The translations under genes and the position numbers were made by a program. Positions 1 to 13,109 of a stretch of DNA of 64,000 nucleotides are shown here, piece by piece. The stretch is from positions 1,984,001 to 2,048,000 of the forward strand of contig WIUZ02000003.1 in NCBI GenBank assembly GCA_015956445.1. The letters are read 5' to 3'. Each line of letters opens with the position of its first letter. The first letter of the stretch is position 1. Origin of the DNA: Thelephora terrestris (Eukaryota; Basidiomycota; Agaricomycetes; Thelephorales; Thelephoraceae). Under the pieces are notes generated by a model. That model saw only the letters and a list, made by a program, of their open reading frames with translations, was not told where the DNA came from and searched no databases.

Positions 1-2245
1 AGCCCGGGCGGCTTTCTTGTTCATGATGACGGGGCCCAATTGTTGATGATCACCGACGAGGACTACCTGTCGACACCCAAGCACCAAGGGTATCATACAC
101 TCTACAAAGGACCTGGTGAGACAGAGGGTTTCGAGAGAAAAATTGGCCGAACCTGGTTCCGCGGATTGAGTAGCCTCATCAATGAGAACTGTCCTGAACT
201 TCAACTTCGCCAGCCTGGGGTCTCCTGCACCGACACAGGTGCAGCAGATAACGTCAGCAGCATTGAGGATCTCCCGTTCGCACTGCTTAATCAATGTCTT
301 ATATTTCCTCTCGTCGTTGGAGCTCAACTCTCCCCGCTCGTTCTTCAATAGAATGAGTTTTTGCAACTCCACCTGCGAAGTGTTCTTCGCCACTTGTTGA
401 TGGAGGGTCAAGAACGAAACGGAGGAATCAAGGGCCTCTCGGGACTTGGCGGTGATGCGGACAACTTTCAATCCCGTGACGTGAATCTTCTCGGTGAGTT
501 GGTCCACAGCAACGTTGGATGGTGCGCAGACCAAAACAGGTCCAGGGTTCATCTTCGCCAGATGGTAGACGATGGAAGCTGAGGTGACAGTCTTTCCAGT
601 CCCTGGAGGTCCCTGGATGAGGCTGATCGGTTTCTGGAGGATGCTCTTCACGGCGTACATCTGCGAGTGGTTGAGTTCTGGGAGTCCGGGGGCTGAGAAC
701 CGTTTCGGCATCTGGGTCTTCAATGACTGTGCTTCGACTTCGTGGCCAAGCAACTTGTGGTACTGAGGGACCTGTGAGTCCTACATCTGCAACTAGGTCC
801 GGTAGAAAACTCACGATGTATGCACTAACGCTCTTCTCGTCAACGGCAAACGTCTTCATGGCCAGCTGCATACGATCAAAACTCGTAGATTTCCAAACGA
901 AGTCAACGATGAAGTTATGGGTAACTTCCGTTGGCACTCCTTCACTTTTTCGCAGCTCAAGAGCGATTTCATCGGACACATCTGGAGGGAGTCGGTCGGT
1001 CAGCTATGGATCGAGAGGTGTAGTGGTCAGACACCCACTGTTCGGTATCTTGATGACATGTCCTGCTCCTTCCCAATTCTTATGTAGCTCTCCCGCGTAC
1101 TTCAACCTCAATTCATCTCCAACCGCAAGTCTGACTTCTCCACTCTCCAATTTCGGCAACACGAACCAAGCGATCCTCTTTTGATTCAAACCCAAATCCC
1201 ATCTAACGGTGATATCAGTTTGAGTCTGAGATTCCTTGAGACGCTTGTCGTAGTCGGCTTCAATTTTCACCAAAGGTCCCATGATGTTTTGGTACTGGTA
1301 GGCATCTTCGTAACGGAGCAAGACGGGCTGGGGTTCATCGTCTACGCCAGGCTTCTCTAGATCTTCGAGCGTGGCGTTCGCATTCTCGCGCCACAAATCT
1401 TCGAGGCGGGTGATCTGCGGGAACGATATTTGTCGCGACCGGAGCTGTTCATTCTCGCTGGGTGGCTTGACGAGCCAAGACAGGAACGATCGATCGTCGA
1501 TGAGAGGAGCCCAGAGGTTCACGTTCCACGAGATATCCTTCGTGATTGACGCACAAGGTTGTCTAAAAGGAATTTAGCTTTCGAGGCCCCAGGCCTGCGA
1601 ATAGGATTATCCGCACCGACACAACAAAACCACAACCGTGTCACTCTTGGCGGGGATGAACCCAAGCATGAACACATTCTTACTGCCACAGTTGTAACAT
1701 TCGGGAACGGTATCCCCGAGTGGGCTTTCCTTGTGTAGGGTCACTTCCTTGTGTTTGGCGCGCACTAAATGGTTCACGATGTGTGAGGCGGAGGTGTTGC
1801 CACGAGAATTGCAGAACCATTTGTTGCAGACCAGACATTGAACAACAGACGCCGGACAATGGATGCCACAGTAACTGATCAGACGGTCAATGTGTGGTTA
1901 TCGAGCTGACCAGACATCTCACACTTACCTGCAGGCATGTGGCGGAAGCTCGACTTGACTGTCATCCGGTAATTCGTCCAACACATTATCAAAGTCCTCG
2001 TCAAACGCGTGTTCTATTGAACCTGGACCGGAGAGAGGGGATCGTTCCTCGATGACACCCGTGTATAAGACACGATCGTTGGCATTATCGTCGAGGGAAA
2101 GGTTTTCTAGCGATTCGATTGGAACCCGGGAAGATTGGCTGCTTGCGTCGGCATCCGTGGTGTAGACAGATGACGTGTCATCTACAATACCAATGCCACC
2201 GTACGACGATGCGGAGTCGAACTGGAAGTTGTCGAAGGAATCCAT
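1..2245 (-). CDS. UPF1: UPF1 RNA helicase, N-terminal half (cut by window edge)
   Basis: Superfamily 1 RNA helicase of nonsense-mediated mRNA decay, acting on terminating ribosomes in the cytoplasm. Exon 1 (2245 to about 1929) is an acidic Ser-rich leader. Exon 2 starts near 1874 and holds the Cys/His-rich UPF2-binding domain ([37 protein letters not shown]). The next exon, from about 1570, has [18 protein letters not shown] and YEDAYQYQN, nearly identical to human UPF1. Introns lie near 1875-1928, 1571-1620, 960-1010 and 766-810. The Walker A motif GPPGTGKT is at about 590-610 and the DEA(T) Walker B at about 160-180. The reading ends at the window edge just after the GDHQQLGPV motif, so the second RecA domain is outside. 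It is followed upstream by TEF1 on the same strand, about 300 bp away. Identification is very secure; exact splice sites are my reading. Confidence 0.96.
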
Positions 2246-2543
2246 GCCTGGACTGTGGCAGAGGAGAGCGTGAATCGTGCAAGTTAGACGCTTTTGCGGA
2301 CCACATATTTCCCACGATTGGTCATCCTGACTCGTGCGGGTTCCTTATTGGGGAAAAAGAGAGACAATTACAAGCTCAGGTGACTATAGGTAATGGTGCG
2401 GCAAATCGTAGCTAGCCGCAAACAGCGAGTGGTATTGCGATACAACAAGCGTACAACATTATGAAGCGAGAATGACCGGTACAGATGATAGAAGAGTGGA
2501 TGGACAACAGCAGAAATAAAAATGAAACCGCAGATGTACACCA

Positions 2544-4206
2544 TTACTTCTTCTTTGTGGCCTTCTCGGCAGCCTTGGTAACCTTTCCGCCCTTCTCCGT
2601 CTTCTCGACAGACTTGATGACACCAACAGCAACAGTCTGCCTCATATCACGGACAGCGAAACGACCGAGAGGAGGATACTCGTTGTAACTCTCGACACAC
2701 ATTGGCTTGCTGGGCACAAGCTTGGCGATGCAAGCATCACCGGACTTGACGAACTTGGGCGAGTTCTCCAAAGACTTTCCACTTCTCCTGTCAATCTTCT
2801 CGATCAGCTCGGCGAACTTGCAAGCGATGTGAGCAGTGTGGCAATCCAAGACGGGGGCGTAGCCAGGACCGATTTGACCGGGGTGGTTGAGAATGATGAC
2901 CTGAGCATTGAAGGAAGCGGCCTCCTTGGCAGGGTCGTTCTTTGAGTCAGAGGCAACGTTTCCACGTCGGATATCCTTGACAGAGACGTTCTTGACGTTG
3001 AATCCGACGTTGTCACCAGGCTGTCCCGACTCGAGTTGTTCGTGGTGCATTTCGACCGACTTGACTTCAGTAGTGACGTTGGTTGGGGCGAACGTTACGA
3101 CCATACCGGCCTTGATGACACCAGTTTCAACACGACCGACGGGCACCGTCCCAATACCACCGATCTTGTACACATCCTGGAGAGGGAGCCGGAGGGGCTT
3201 GTCGGAAGGACGGGTAGGGGGCTCGATGGCATCGATGGCATCCAAGAGGGTCTTGCCCTTGACAGAGCCGGACTTGTTCTCCTTGGTCCAGCCCTTGTAC
3301 CATGTCATGCTAAGCGTAGCTCGTAAACAAAGAACCGTCATCGAAACTTAAACAACAGCTTACTTGGGAGACTCTTCCAACATGTTGTCTCCGTGCCACC
3401 CAGAGATAGGGACGAAGGCGACAGTCTTAGGATTGTATCCGACCTTCTTGATGAAGTTGGAGGTTTCCTTGATAATTTCATTGAAACGGTCCTCACTCCA
3501 CTAGATAAATATGTCAGTTTCGAAATTGATAGCAGGGTGTACAGAGGATCGTACCTTAGTGGTGTCCATCTTGTTGACAGCGACGATGAGCTGCCTGACA
3601 CCAAGGGTGAAGGCAAGCAGGGCGTGCTCTCGGGTTTGACCGTCCTTTGAGATACCGGCCTCGAACTCACCAGTACCGGCGGCAATGATGAGAATGGCGC
3701 AGTCGGCCTGGGAGGTACCGGTAATCATGTTCTTGATGAAGTCACGGTGTCCAGGGGCATCAATGACCTTGGATTTGAATGAGCGTCTGTCTACCGATCC
3801 TCGATCACATCGAAAGAAAAAAACTTACGGTGACCATGTATTTTGGGGTCTCGAACTTCCAAAGGGCGATATCAATGGTGATACCACGCTCACGCTCAGC
3901 CTTGAGCTTGTCCAAGACCCATGCTAAGTTAGGGGTAGATGTTTCAGTGGAAGCTCTTATCAGCCAGATGTTGAAATCGCACTGACCGTACTTGAAGGAA
4001 CCCTTTCCAAGTTCGGCGGCTTCCTTCTCGAACTTTTCGATAGTACGCTTGTCGATACCACCGCACTTGTAGATCAAGTGACCAGTGGTGGTCGATTTTC
4101 CGGAGTCGACGTGACCGATGACTGCAAACGAGATCAACTAGGTACTGAAAATGGTAGTGCAGGTGGACTAACCGACGACGTTAACGTGAATCTTATCCTT
4201 ACCCAT
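2544..4206 (-). CDS. TEF1: Translation elongation factor EF-1 alpha
   Basis: GTPase that brings aminoacyl-tRNA to the ribosome. It begins [20 protein letters not shown]; the first intron (about 4136-4187) splits the third Val codon just before the P-loop GHVDSGKST. Further exons carry [50 protein letters not shown] and the long C-terminal exon (3310-2544) ending in a Lys-rich tail KATKKK. Introns lie near 3922-3985, 3775-3828, 3500-3555 and 3305-3362, with canonical GT-AG ends. The expected length of about 460 residues is met and no defect is visible. Upstream, a 5'-UTR intron and a CT-rich promoter are shared head-to-head with the sugar transporter that starts at 4541. Confidence 0.98.
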
Positions 4207-4215
4207 GACGGATTT

Positions 4216-4382
4216 CTAGGGTAAAAGCAGCAAAAAAGGTTAGTATCAATCGTTGATAGTGGTGAAAAGGAAGGGATCTTGAACGCGATCCTGCCGCGAG
4301 TCTGTTGCCGGAGGAAGGCATTAAGACAGCTCGGCAAAAAAGAGACCCTCTGAACACCGAGAGGGTAGAAAGATAAGCCTAC
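4216..4382 (-). other. 5'-UTR intron of TEF1
   Basis: On the minus strand a donor GTAGGC at 4382 and an acceptor CCCTAG ending at 4216 bracket about 167 bp; the start codon follows 10 bases later. Leader introns are common in highly expressed fungal TEF1 genes and often raise expression, so this is likely part of the promoter unit. Inferred from splice signals only. Confidence 0.6.
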
Positions 4383-4540
4383 CTTTTTGTGAGGAGAGGG
4401 TGGTGGATGGAGGGGAAGATGAGAGTCACAAAATTTTCTGAGCGCACCAATTTTGATCTTTGATTATCATCGGCATTTTCCGTTCCCATTCCCACGCCCC
4501 CTCCACCTCGCTCATCGCGTATCGACAGCGCCAAGGCTGC

Positions 4541-7002
4541 ATGACTGGCTCATCCTTCATACAGATAGACTCTGGCCACGATAATGAACCAGCCTCGTTA
4601 CAGGACACCCCAATACTCGGTCCGAAATGGTTCAAACTTCCTGCGCTGACCCTCGGCTTCATTGGACTCCAGGCACTATGGTCTGTGGAGATGTCATATG
4701 GTACGCCAACGAGCAAACTTCAGTCTTATAGATGTTCACCAAACCGTATCAGCCTCACCGTACCTGTTATCTCTGGGGCTATCCAAATCTCACATGGCCA
4801 TCGTGTTCATTGCAGGGCCGTTATCCGGTCTCATTGTTCAGCCTCTCGTTGGTACGGTGACATCCTCATCGTTTGACCGCCTTCCCACTCAAGGTTTAAA
4901 CACAGGTGTGCTTGCTGACAATTCAAAGTCAAGATTTGGAAGGCGACGGCCATTCATGATCGGCGGTGCAATCTTAACCGCAGCCGCAACCGTCCTGTTT
5001 GGTTTTGCGCGGCCAGTAGCGGGCGCGTTCTCCGAGGAGGGATCCGGGCTGGTGTGTACCTCAGTTGCGCGCGTCGTTGATGAAGACCACTTCATTGCGC
5101 ATATAGTACAGGACTCTGTCGATATGGTTAGCGGTATTCGCCATCTACGTCATGGATTTCTCAATAAACGCAGGCACGTGTCGTGCGGGCTCCTGATGAG
5201 TTTTGTGCGCTGAAATCTTTTCCTTGCAACACACAGTACAAGCCGTTGATAGGGCATTGATTGTTGATGTGTTGCCGACCGGATTGCAACCCGCTGGTAA
5301 CGCCTGGGCTGCTACTATGCTTGGTGCTGGCAGTGTTTCCGGATTTTTTGTGTTAGTTTCTGTTTATTCTTTGTATGGACGCTTTCAAAACAGTAGATCG
5401 CAGGGGGTACATCGACCTTCCGCACCTCTTTCCTTGGTTAGGAGGAACACAACTCGAGGTCCTGGTTATCTTCACCTGTTTCTTCCTTCTCTCAACCCAC
5501 GCCATGACTGCTTGGTGTGTAAAGGAGGAGCCTTTTACTGACTTGTGGGTGATCACGCCTGCAACTGGAATCTCTCTAATCTTCGCCAGAGATCCGGAAA
5601 ACTCGGAAAAGAAGAGTTTCCGGACAGAGTTGCGGAGCATCTGGGAGAACGCGTTAACCCTTCCCAAAACCATCAGGTCCATCGTGAGTTTTTGAGGGCT
5701 GCCGGGTTTGTCCACCTTACTAATGTTCACCCTTCAGTTTATGATTCAATTCTTGTAAGTACACCCTGTGCCGTCTGACCTTCGGGTTCTGACAGATCGA
5801 AGTGCCTGGATTGGATGGTTCCCAGTACTGTTCTACTCAACTGTCTATGTCGGAGATATCTACAAGTCCGGGTTGCCTGACTCGGTTGACCCTGGGTCGG
5901 ATGAAGTGGATGCGGAAGCTACTCGCCTTGGCACAAGAGCCCTGTTCTGGAGTGCATGCATCAGCCTATTCTGCAACTTTGCTCTACCATTCTTGGTATC
6001 CCAAACCGCGAAGCGTAGAACGATCGGAGACTTATTCCGAGCGGAAGACGGAGCGTTCAAACGGATTTCTCGCAAGTTCCAGATAAGCCTTCCGATGCTT
6101 TGGGCCTTGAGTCACGCCCTCTTCTCTCTTTGTATGTTCAGCACATTGTGAGTTTCCCATTATGACGGACTCTGTCCCTGATCGACTCATGGTTTTTACT
6201 TCTAGCTTCGTTACGAGTACATTTGGCGCCACTGTGCTGATATCTCTCACCGGAATCGCGTGGGCCGTCACCCAATGGGCTCCATTCTCTCTCGTACGTC
6301 GGCTGCCGCGGTATGGGGATCTCTAACCGATAGCGAATTATCTAGCTCGGTGAAGCCATACATTCGGAGTCCGCTGCGCACAACTACGAAGGTGAGGAGA
6401 CCATTCGGCTCGCCGATGCTCGTTCAGGCGTCAACAACAATGGTTATGTGCTCGCCAACACGGACGGCGACGAAGGCGAGGTTGAGGAGGAAGACGAGGA
6501 GCAACAACTAGTCCAATCAGAGGTAGAGGGGCCTTCCCCGACACAACACCGCGCCAACGACCTCAGCGCGAAGGCCGGCGCGATCTTGGTTTGTCTACCG
6601 AACTCTCCCATCGCCGCAAAGCCCTAATGAAATACCCCCATCAGGGATTGCACAATATCTGCGTCGTTATACCTCAGTTCATGGTCACGGGAATGTCGTC
6701 GATCATCTTCGCCTTCCTCGACCCAGACAAGTCAGTAATCCATCATGGAAAAGTTCCGAATGCACCCGCTTCTACACCCCCAATGAACGGTACGGTATCG
6801 ACCGAAGACGCCAATGACTTCTTTGCACGGGCAGAAGGTGATGGAGGCTCAGGGGGTACCATCGGCATTATCTTCAAGTAAGCTTGATCCTGGAATCTTT
6901 CGTCCCCTCGTCTAATATCACCTCTCAAGGATTTCCAGCGTATTCTCTACCATTGCCTTCATACTTGCCCTGCGATTGGCAAAAGATTTAAAACGGAGAT
7001 GA
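4541..7002 (+). CDS. Sucrose/alpha-glucoside:H+ symporter, GPH/SLC45 family
   Basis: Twelve-helix plasma-membrane transporter related to plant SUC/SUT, animal SLC45 and fission yeast Sut1; the likely substrates are sucrose or maltose. The start at 4541 gives a short soluble tail followed by helix 1 (LGFIGLQALWSVEMSY). After an intron come SPYLLSLGLSKSHMAIVFIAGPLSG, the loop ADNSKSRFGRRRPFMIGG (the family's RxGRRRP signature), VDRALIVDVLPTGLQPAGNAWAA and later WFPVLFYSTVYVGDIY. A long hydrophilic loop (about 6350-6580) separates the last helices, which run through PQFMVTGMSSIIFAFLDPDK to LALRLAKDLKRR and stop at 7000-7002. At least seven short introns are needed; one (about 5174-5236) appears to use a GC donor. 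No break is visible. It is divergent from TEF1 with only about 330 bp between start codons. Confidence 0.88.
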
Positions 7003-7086
7003 ATGATAGATAATATTACTTGACTTTACAATACTTGTTGGATTATTTGGTACTGCCGCCAATTGTTTCATGTACAAAGTGAATTG

Positions 7087-8797
7087 TTATTGTCTGTCAT
7101 GTTGTCCTGCCTTCCACGGCAGCTTGCGTGGAGGTTCAGGGGAGGCACGCATGATGGTTCCACTTCCGAGACACCAATCTCCATCCCAGAGGGCTGCGAT
7201 TTGGCCCACAGCGGCTGCCTTTTGTGGTTCGCTAAAGTAGATTTCTATGTGGGTAACATGACGCCTGTAGCCCGTCAGCAACGAGTGAGAAAATACGAAG
7301 CTAGCAGACAGTCACCTCTTCACTGTACAGGGGACCGGGTCCATCCGATGTCTAAACTGCAACAGGCAATTGAAACCCATTCGAGTGTCGATTTCCGGTG
7401 GCGCCGAATCAGCCCAGATCCACTTCCAGTCCTTGCATGTCAAATTGAGCTTGTACAGATGCGGGTTTTCGCTGTTTTGGGTAGGCAAAGAGTCGTAATC
7501 AGAACGACGCAGGATGGGTAAACGTGCTCACGAGCCGTTCACAACATAGATTGCATTCTGTGCTTTGCCTTTCGCAGCGACGAATTCCCGTTCCATTCTC
7601 CCCGATAATCCGATTCTTTGCCCGATTGTATACGACCACAATCCATCGTGAGTTCCGATGATTCTCCCTGTTTCGAGGTCGCATATTGGGCCAGGCTTTG
7701 GTTTCAGATAATTCACTGTAGGTAGATACCCAGTGTGAGAGCGAATGTGAGGAGCGTAGAGCAGATGTGAACTCACCTAGGAAATCGTTGAACCTTCGTC
7801 TCTGTCCCACGAAGCAAATTCCCATGCTTTCGCGCCTCTTAGCTGTTGGCAGACCAGCTGATTCTGCGATCTTTCTAACCTCTGCCTTTGTCAGTTCACC
7901 AAGTGGAAATAGGGCTCGTTCTAAGCCTTCTTCTGGGATCGCAGACAGGTAGTAGTTCTGGTCTTTTGTTGGATCCAACGAACGGAGGAGTTGTGGCCGC
8001 GGCATCGAAGAACCTGGAGGTGTCTTCCATCCCTTTCTTGCGTAGTGACCTAGACCGTAATTGGCGACTCAGCTATGCAGAAGGGTGGATTTGAGCATGG
8101 AAGCATACCCGTCGCTAACCACTCTCCATCGTTCGCCAGGTGGTTCATCAACGCACCAAACTTGACTTCCCTGTGGAAAAGGCTCAGTCAGTACCAAACC
8201 GTATTGCGCTATGCACAAGGACCTAACCTGTTGCACCATACATCCGGGTTCGGAGTGTCACCAGCTTCCCACACTCTCAACGAAGGCTGGAATACATTGT
8301 TCCAGTATTCTTTCGTGAGGTCAACCTTTCGTTGCGTCAGGGGGAACAGGATTAAGATAATACCTCCGCCGCGGTGCACATACCATCCGACAAGGAATTC
8401 CGAGATTTTTAGACACCAACCGTACATCCTCCCAATCTTTCTCCCATTCGCATCCCGTGTCGGTACCAGATTCGTCTCTTGCATCCCAGTTCCGCATGAA
8501 TAGCCCAGTAACGTCATAACCCTACTGCCAACAACACTGCTCAGAGGATGTAAAGGCAGAGGTGACGCGCAAAGCAGCAGACCTGGTCCACCATCAACTT
8601 TGCGGTTACTGAGGAATCGACACCGCCTGACATGGCTACCACCACTGAACCAGTCGTGCGTTAGCGGATGGAATGCTCCGAATTTCGGCGCGCTTGCCTT
8701 TGTCACCCTTCTCTGGGTGCAATTTCCGCCCAGTAGCTGTGGTGATAAAACGTTTAGCAAAACTGCGCGTCGGAGGACGGACGAGCAGACGGTGCAT
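7087..8797 (-). CDS. SLM3: Mitochondrial tRNA 2-thiouridylase (MnmA/TRMU/Slm3 family)
   Basis: Transfers sulfur to U34 of mitochondrial tRNAs for Lys, Glu and Gln. From the ATG at 8797 the protein begins [17 protein letters not shown], Arg-rich and nearly free of acids, a good mitochondrial presequence. A 60-odd bp intron ending in TTCAG is followed by [15 protein letters not shown], the PP-loop ATP-binding motif. Later exons carry [25 protein letters not shown] (the catalytic Cys), [30 protein letters not shown] (the second active-site Cys) and [14 protein letters not shown]. The last exon has [28 protein letters not shown], the usual beta-barrel end, and a short basic tail stopping at 7087. 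Both active cysteines are present, so the gene looks functional. It is convergent with the transporter (85 bp apart). Confidence 0.92.
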
Positions 8798-10509
8798 TGG
8801 TCAAGGAGAAGTCTGAAGAACGGACCAAGGCGTGATCCGCATTCGAATTCGATCAATCGCTTCGGAAAGCTCAACGCCGTCACGGTCAACGCCAGCATAA
8901 ACTACAATGTTACTCAAGTACCCCACCCAATGCGCGTGCGCTCCTAATCGGACAGGCTGACGATCTTCCCCGTGCCTGTGACCCCAACTCTGGGCCTGCT
9001 CCCCCCGGCCGAAGTTCAAGGAATCTGTGTGGGGAAAGGCGCACGGTGTTGATTCCGGATTTCATGCCCGAGAACAAGACATGGAGGATCGTTTAAATAA
9101 TTTTCTCATCCGTGGTGGCGGCCCTCCCTCCAACACTTGGGGTATGGAAATTCCCAACACCCTACCTGCCGCCTGTACTCACATAGCAAACAGATCATGG
9201 TCCGCGCCGAGTACTTCAACAGCGGGACGATCAACTCCGTCAATAAGTGAACGTGATAGAGATGTAACCACCAGGAATCATGGGTTGGTCTGGCCACTCT
9301 CCTATGCATGTTCACGACGTTCACGTTTCCGTAGTCAACCGTTTCTTGAGCGTTCAGTCTCCCGCAAAGAATGCGGTCTCTAGTACTCGTACAACAATCG
9401 TTGTGGAACGCCCTCCAGGACAGTGACCAACTGTGCCATTGATCCAACTGGTTTTGAGGCCGAAGTCGTTAAACCAACTCGGTCAATCCAGGGGCCTTGC
9501 TACGCGCTTTCATCTCTTCAAACCCATACGGTTTCTCTGATCCCAGTACCCTTATGGAGCCAGATGACAGTCTTGGACTACCCGCTCCATGGCAGCTCCG
9601 TGACAGTTACGGAGACCGCTTCGAAACAGGCCTCCAAATTGCAGATGCGCCAGCTGCTTACGCAGGGGCGAAGCATTTGGCTAGTCCGTACCCATCGTCA
9701 CGATACAAATGCGAATATCTCCTATGAAATCTACATCCGGAAGAAGAGAACAGCCATTGTATCTGCAGCTGCCAGAACGGATCAGCATAGCCGAGACGAA
9801 CGAATCAGGCTCGTGTCCGAGTCGGTTGTTACCTGGTCGTTACCAGTACAGTGTCCTCGATCCATCAGGTGCCTGGCGATGACTTTGTGGTCTTCTTTCA
9901 ACCCCTCGCGCACTGTCGCCCTCTGTCCTCACGTTTCAGTTTACACAGAACAGGATGGAACGCAATATGAACATAGCCAGTTTACGCAACGCCGACAAGT
10001 TGAAGCTCTCCCAAAGTACTCGCAGTCGCTATGTTGACCGGCATTAATGAGCCAAACCGTCTGCGTGTATGTGCCAGCCCCCAGATCCTGTTGTGTCTTC
10101 GTTACATGTACAATGCGTGACCAATCCCAAACCCTGATTTGCGCTGATCAAGATCAAAAACTCCTCCACATTCAAGGTCAAAGTCACACAAACCAGTGCT
10201 CATGATTGAGACGCAAAACGCCCGGGCGAGTGTAGAATAGCTTTGGTAGCGCGGCCCGACGACCTGTATTTGTTCGCGTGTTCTGAGATCACTCCGCCTA
10301 CTTGGCACGATCATCACGTCTGACCAAATCTCCCCGTCAGAAATACAACGATGCAAGGCAATGCATCACAAGATTGAAGGTAGTCAAGTTCCTCCCCGTG
10401 CGCTCATGCGAACCCCATGCGTATGGACGGATACGTGTCACGCGCCGCCCGAATCAAAAGCCGCGAGGTGAACGCACCTGGCTCCTTAGACTTTCCCTTC
10501 CTGTCCGCC
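8798..10509. other. Unassigned interval upstream of the PH-CNH gene
   Basis: Several short open frames occur on the plus strand (for example 9497-9727, rich in Ser, Pro and Asp) but none resembles a known domain. They could be a 5' part of the PH-CNH gene, whose relatives have long disordered N-termini, or noncoding sequence. I looked in particular for a Rho-GEF catalytic (DH) domain here and did not find one. Confidence 0.4.
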
Positions 10510-13109
10510 ATGAGCGTCTTTGCCAACAAACCTTTCTCTCGTCTCTGGAATGGAAAATCCAAGCCAGACATCTACCCACGCACTGCAGATTTCGCCGGAG
10601 ATGCCGCTCCTCCGTTCACCGAACTCGCGGAATCGGGGTTGGGACGGGTGCCTGCTTCGGAAGAATTGGCGAGGATTTTGTGTTACAATTCTAAGATTAC
10701 GTTCAAAGACTCAGAGTTTGTGGTGCGTGTATATGTTATCGCTGCTTTTTGAGCCCTTCGTGGTGAGATCACCGTTGATTCTTGTATGGCTTTAGGATCT
10801 GGATCTGACTCACGAAAGACGACGCCTTATATGCGCTGGACGCTTATTCCGTACCGACTCAACTTTCGAGCGGAAAGGCATGTACGAACTTTTTGTACTG
10901 CTGTTCGATAACTATCGTACGTCTTGGGGCTCCTGGTCGTTCCTATCAATGGATCGCTTGGGCTGAGCGCGTTCCTCGCAGTTGTGATAACCAACATCGT
11001 TGGGACAGGTCCGAACCTCACATTCCAGGTTTGCAAACGAGTAGGGCCATGAGACTTTTCCTGCTTCTGGTCGTGCTAATCTTGGGTACGGGGATAGCCG
11101 ATCCCACTCGATCTTCTGCGGGTCGAGACATATGCCCCTCCAAGTCGAAAGAGAACTATCAGTGGGAGGAACGGTACCAACACATTTCCACCAGAATCCT
11201 GGGACATCGCCCCTCCGTCTGGGGACTTTCGCGAAATGCTTCCCCTCGTCATCTACCACGACGGTCGCTTGGGAGGCACTACGCGACTCTACGCAGAAAC
11301 CGAAGGCGTGCAATCGACGTGGAAATCAAAACTGGACGAAGCCATTCTCTTTAGACAGAAGTCGAGTCAGGTGTTTGAAGTGAGCGTCGTCGCGAGGGAG
11401 GAGTTCCTCACGATGGGTACCAGCAGGGGTTTGCATACGTACCCGCCTGGGGATCGACCAATGGGGGGGTCGATAACTTGTGCTATTCCGTTCTGTGGGT
11501 GTGATTTTCCAGGCTTCGCTTCGTGTTTTTGACCATGATTTATCACACGCCAGCAACACATGATGGGCGCACTTTACTGGCCATTGGGTGTGTGGAAGGT
11601 TTATGGATCGGGATCGGGAAGGACCTTCGGTGTGGGTCCTTCCGATATTCTGTGATCACGGTCGAGAAATTGACGAAGGCTCCTAGCTTTTCGTTGGGTG
11701 CTCCGCCTCCCCGTCCAGCAGTGTATTGTAAACGGGGAATATGGTCTCATTCTCATCCGTTCCAACGGGGTATGTACGACTCTGCACAATACCCCCTTAG
11801 CCTCGTTCACAGTTCTCTACATAGGAGCTGCACGTCTTCGACTTGGAAGAATCAGTGCCGAAGTCAACTGGCCGTGCGTTAACGTTCCGCCCCAAGATCC
11901 TTGAGATTAAAGGGAAGGTGGATTTTTTCCGAGCGGGGAAACTGAATGGCGAGATGTATATCGTTGCCGCGGTGAAGAAGCATGTGAGCGGCACATCATC
12001 GGTCCCAAGCTCAAGAACTGTGGTTCTGATTCACCCCGTATGCAGTTGGATACCATATTCCATGTCTGGGAAGCTGCTATGACGATGGGTCCTGATGGCC
12101 CTTTACCAGATCCTCAAAAATTCCGGCTCGTTCACGTACGTCTCAGTTCGCATCGGCACCAATTTTATGCCTAATCGAACCTTCCCTGAACCAACAGACA
12201 TTTTTTCTACCCGCGGAATGTACCGAGATCGTCTTCCTCAGAACAAAACTCTGCGTTCTACATAACAACGGCTTCAATTTGATCAAGTTACCAGAGTGCG
12301 ACATTTCCCCCTTTTTTTTCAGACGCGGGCTTACGCGATTCCCTCCTTCCTCCCCCCGTTAGGATGTCGGTCGCGGGTATCCCCCAGGTGGGAGACAAAA
12401 ACGTTTCGGAATGCAAGAAGGTCCTGAAACGGTGTTCGTCTGCTCGACCGATTTCCATGACGAGGATCGAACCGGAGGTCTTCTTCCTGTGTTACGATAG
12501 TGAGCAATGCTTATTCTATACCCCTCCCTCTCCTTTTTCCTCGTTAACATACGAATGATACCAGAATTCGGATTATACGTTGACAGGTACGGAGTACCCC
12601 TCCAAGGCCGTGAAATTGTAGAATGGGAAGGCCAGGCATGTCACGCATCGTTCCGGTTCCCATACCTCCTCTTGTTTTCACCCGCTTTTGTGGAAATTCG
12701 GAACCTGGTTCACGGGCGCTTGATTCAAATAATCCGAGCTGATGTTGCCGTCGGAAACCTCGGTGGTAGTGGCTGCGGCGGAGGACCGATAAGGTGTCTG
12801 TGGGATGGAAGAGGGGGAGGCAGGAATGCCAACTATGATCCAGAGTTTGGTTACGTTGGTGGTGGTGATTATGGTTCTGGGTCCGGTGACGGCGTCCACG
12901 GTGATGTTGACGGGCCGGAGTTACCTACCGTCCTTGGGGCGGTCGATATACCTATACCCACGACGACGGACGAGTGGGGGGCTCAGTCGAGCTCATCGTC
13001 GGTCGTGATGCAGCAGTGCGTTTTCACGTTGTTTTCGCCTGTGCCGCCTCCGTATTCTCCTCACGTCGAGGAGCCGACTGTACCCTACGACGCTGATTCT
13101 ATAATTTAA
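10510..13109 (+). CDS. RhoGEF-like PH and citron-homology (CNH) protein, no DH domain seen
   Basis: Resembles the C-terminal half of fungal Rom1/Rom2-type Rho guanine-nucleotide exchange factors. The PH domain starts with CYNSKITFKDSEFV, continues after an intron with DLDLTHERRRLICAGRLFR and ELFVLLFDNY, and then PIPLDLLRVETYAPPSRKR and MLPLVIYHDGRLGGTTRLYAE. The CNH propeller follows: DGRTLLAIGCVEGLWIGIGKD, VNGEYGLILIRSNG, TEIVFLRTKLCVLHNNGFNL, DSEFGLYVDRYGVPLQGREI, SFRFPYLLLFSPAFVEIR. The end is Ser/Pro-rich and stops at 13107-13109. Around ten small introns are implied. In true Rom2 homologues a DH domain precedes the PH domain; nothing like it is visible upstream, so exchange activity is doubtful. 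The start codon is uncertain (10417 or 10510). It may be a truncated paralogue. Confidence 0.75.

Noticed and set aside
9027-10037. Candidate DH domain or separate gene upstream of the PH-CNH gene
   Set aside because: None of the three plus-strand frames shows the conserved DH helices; left unassigned.
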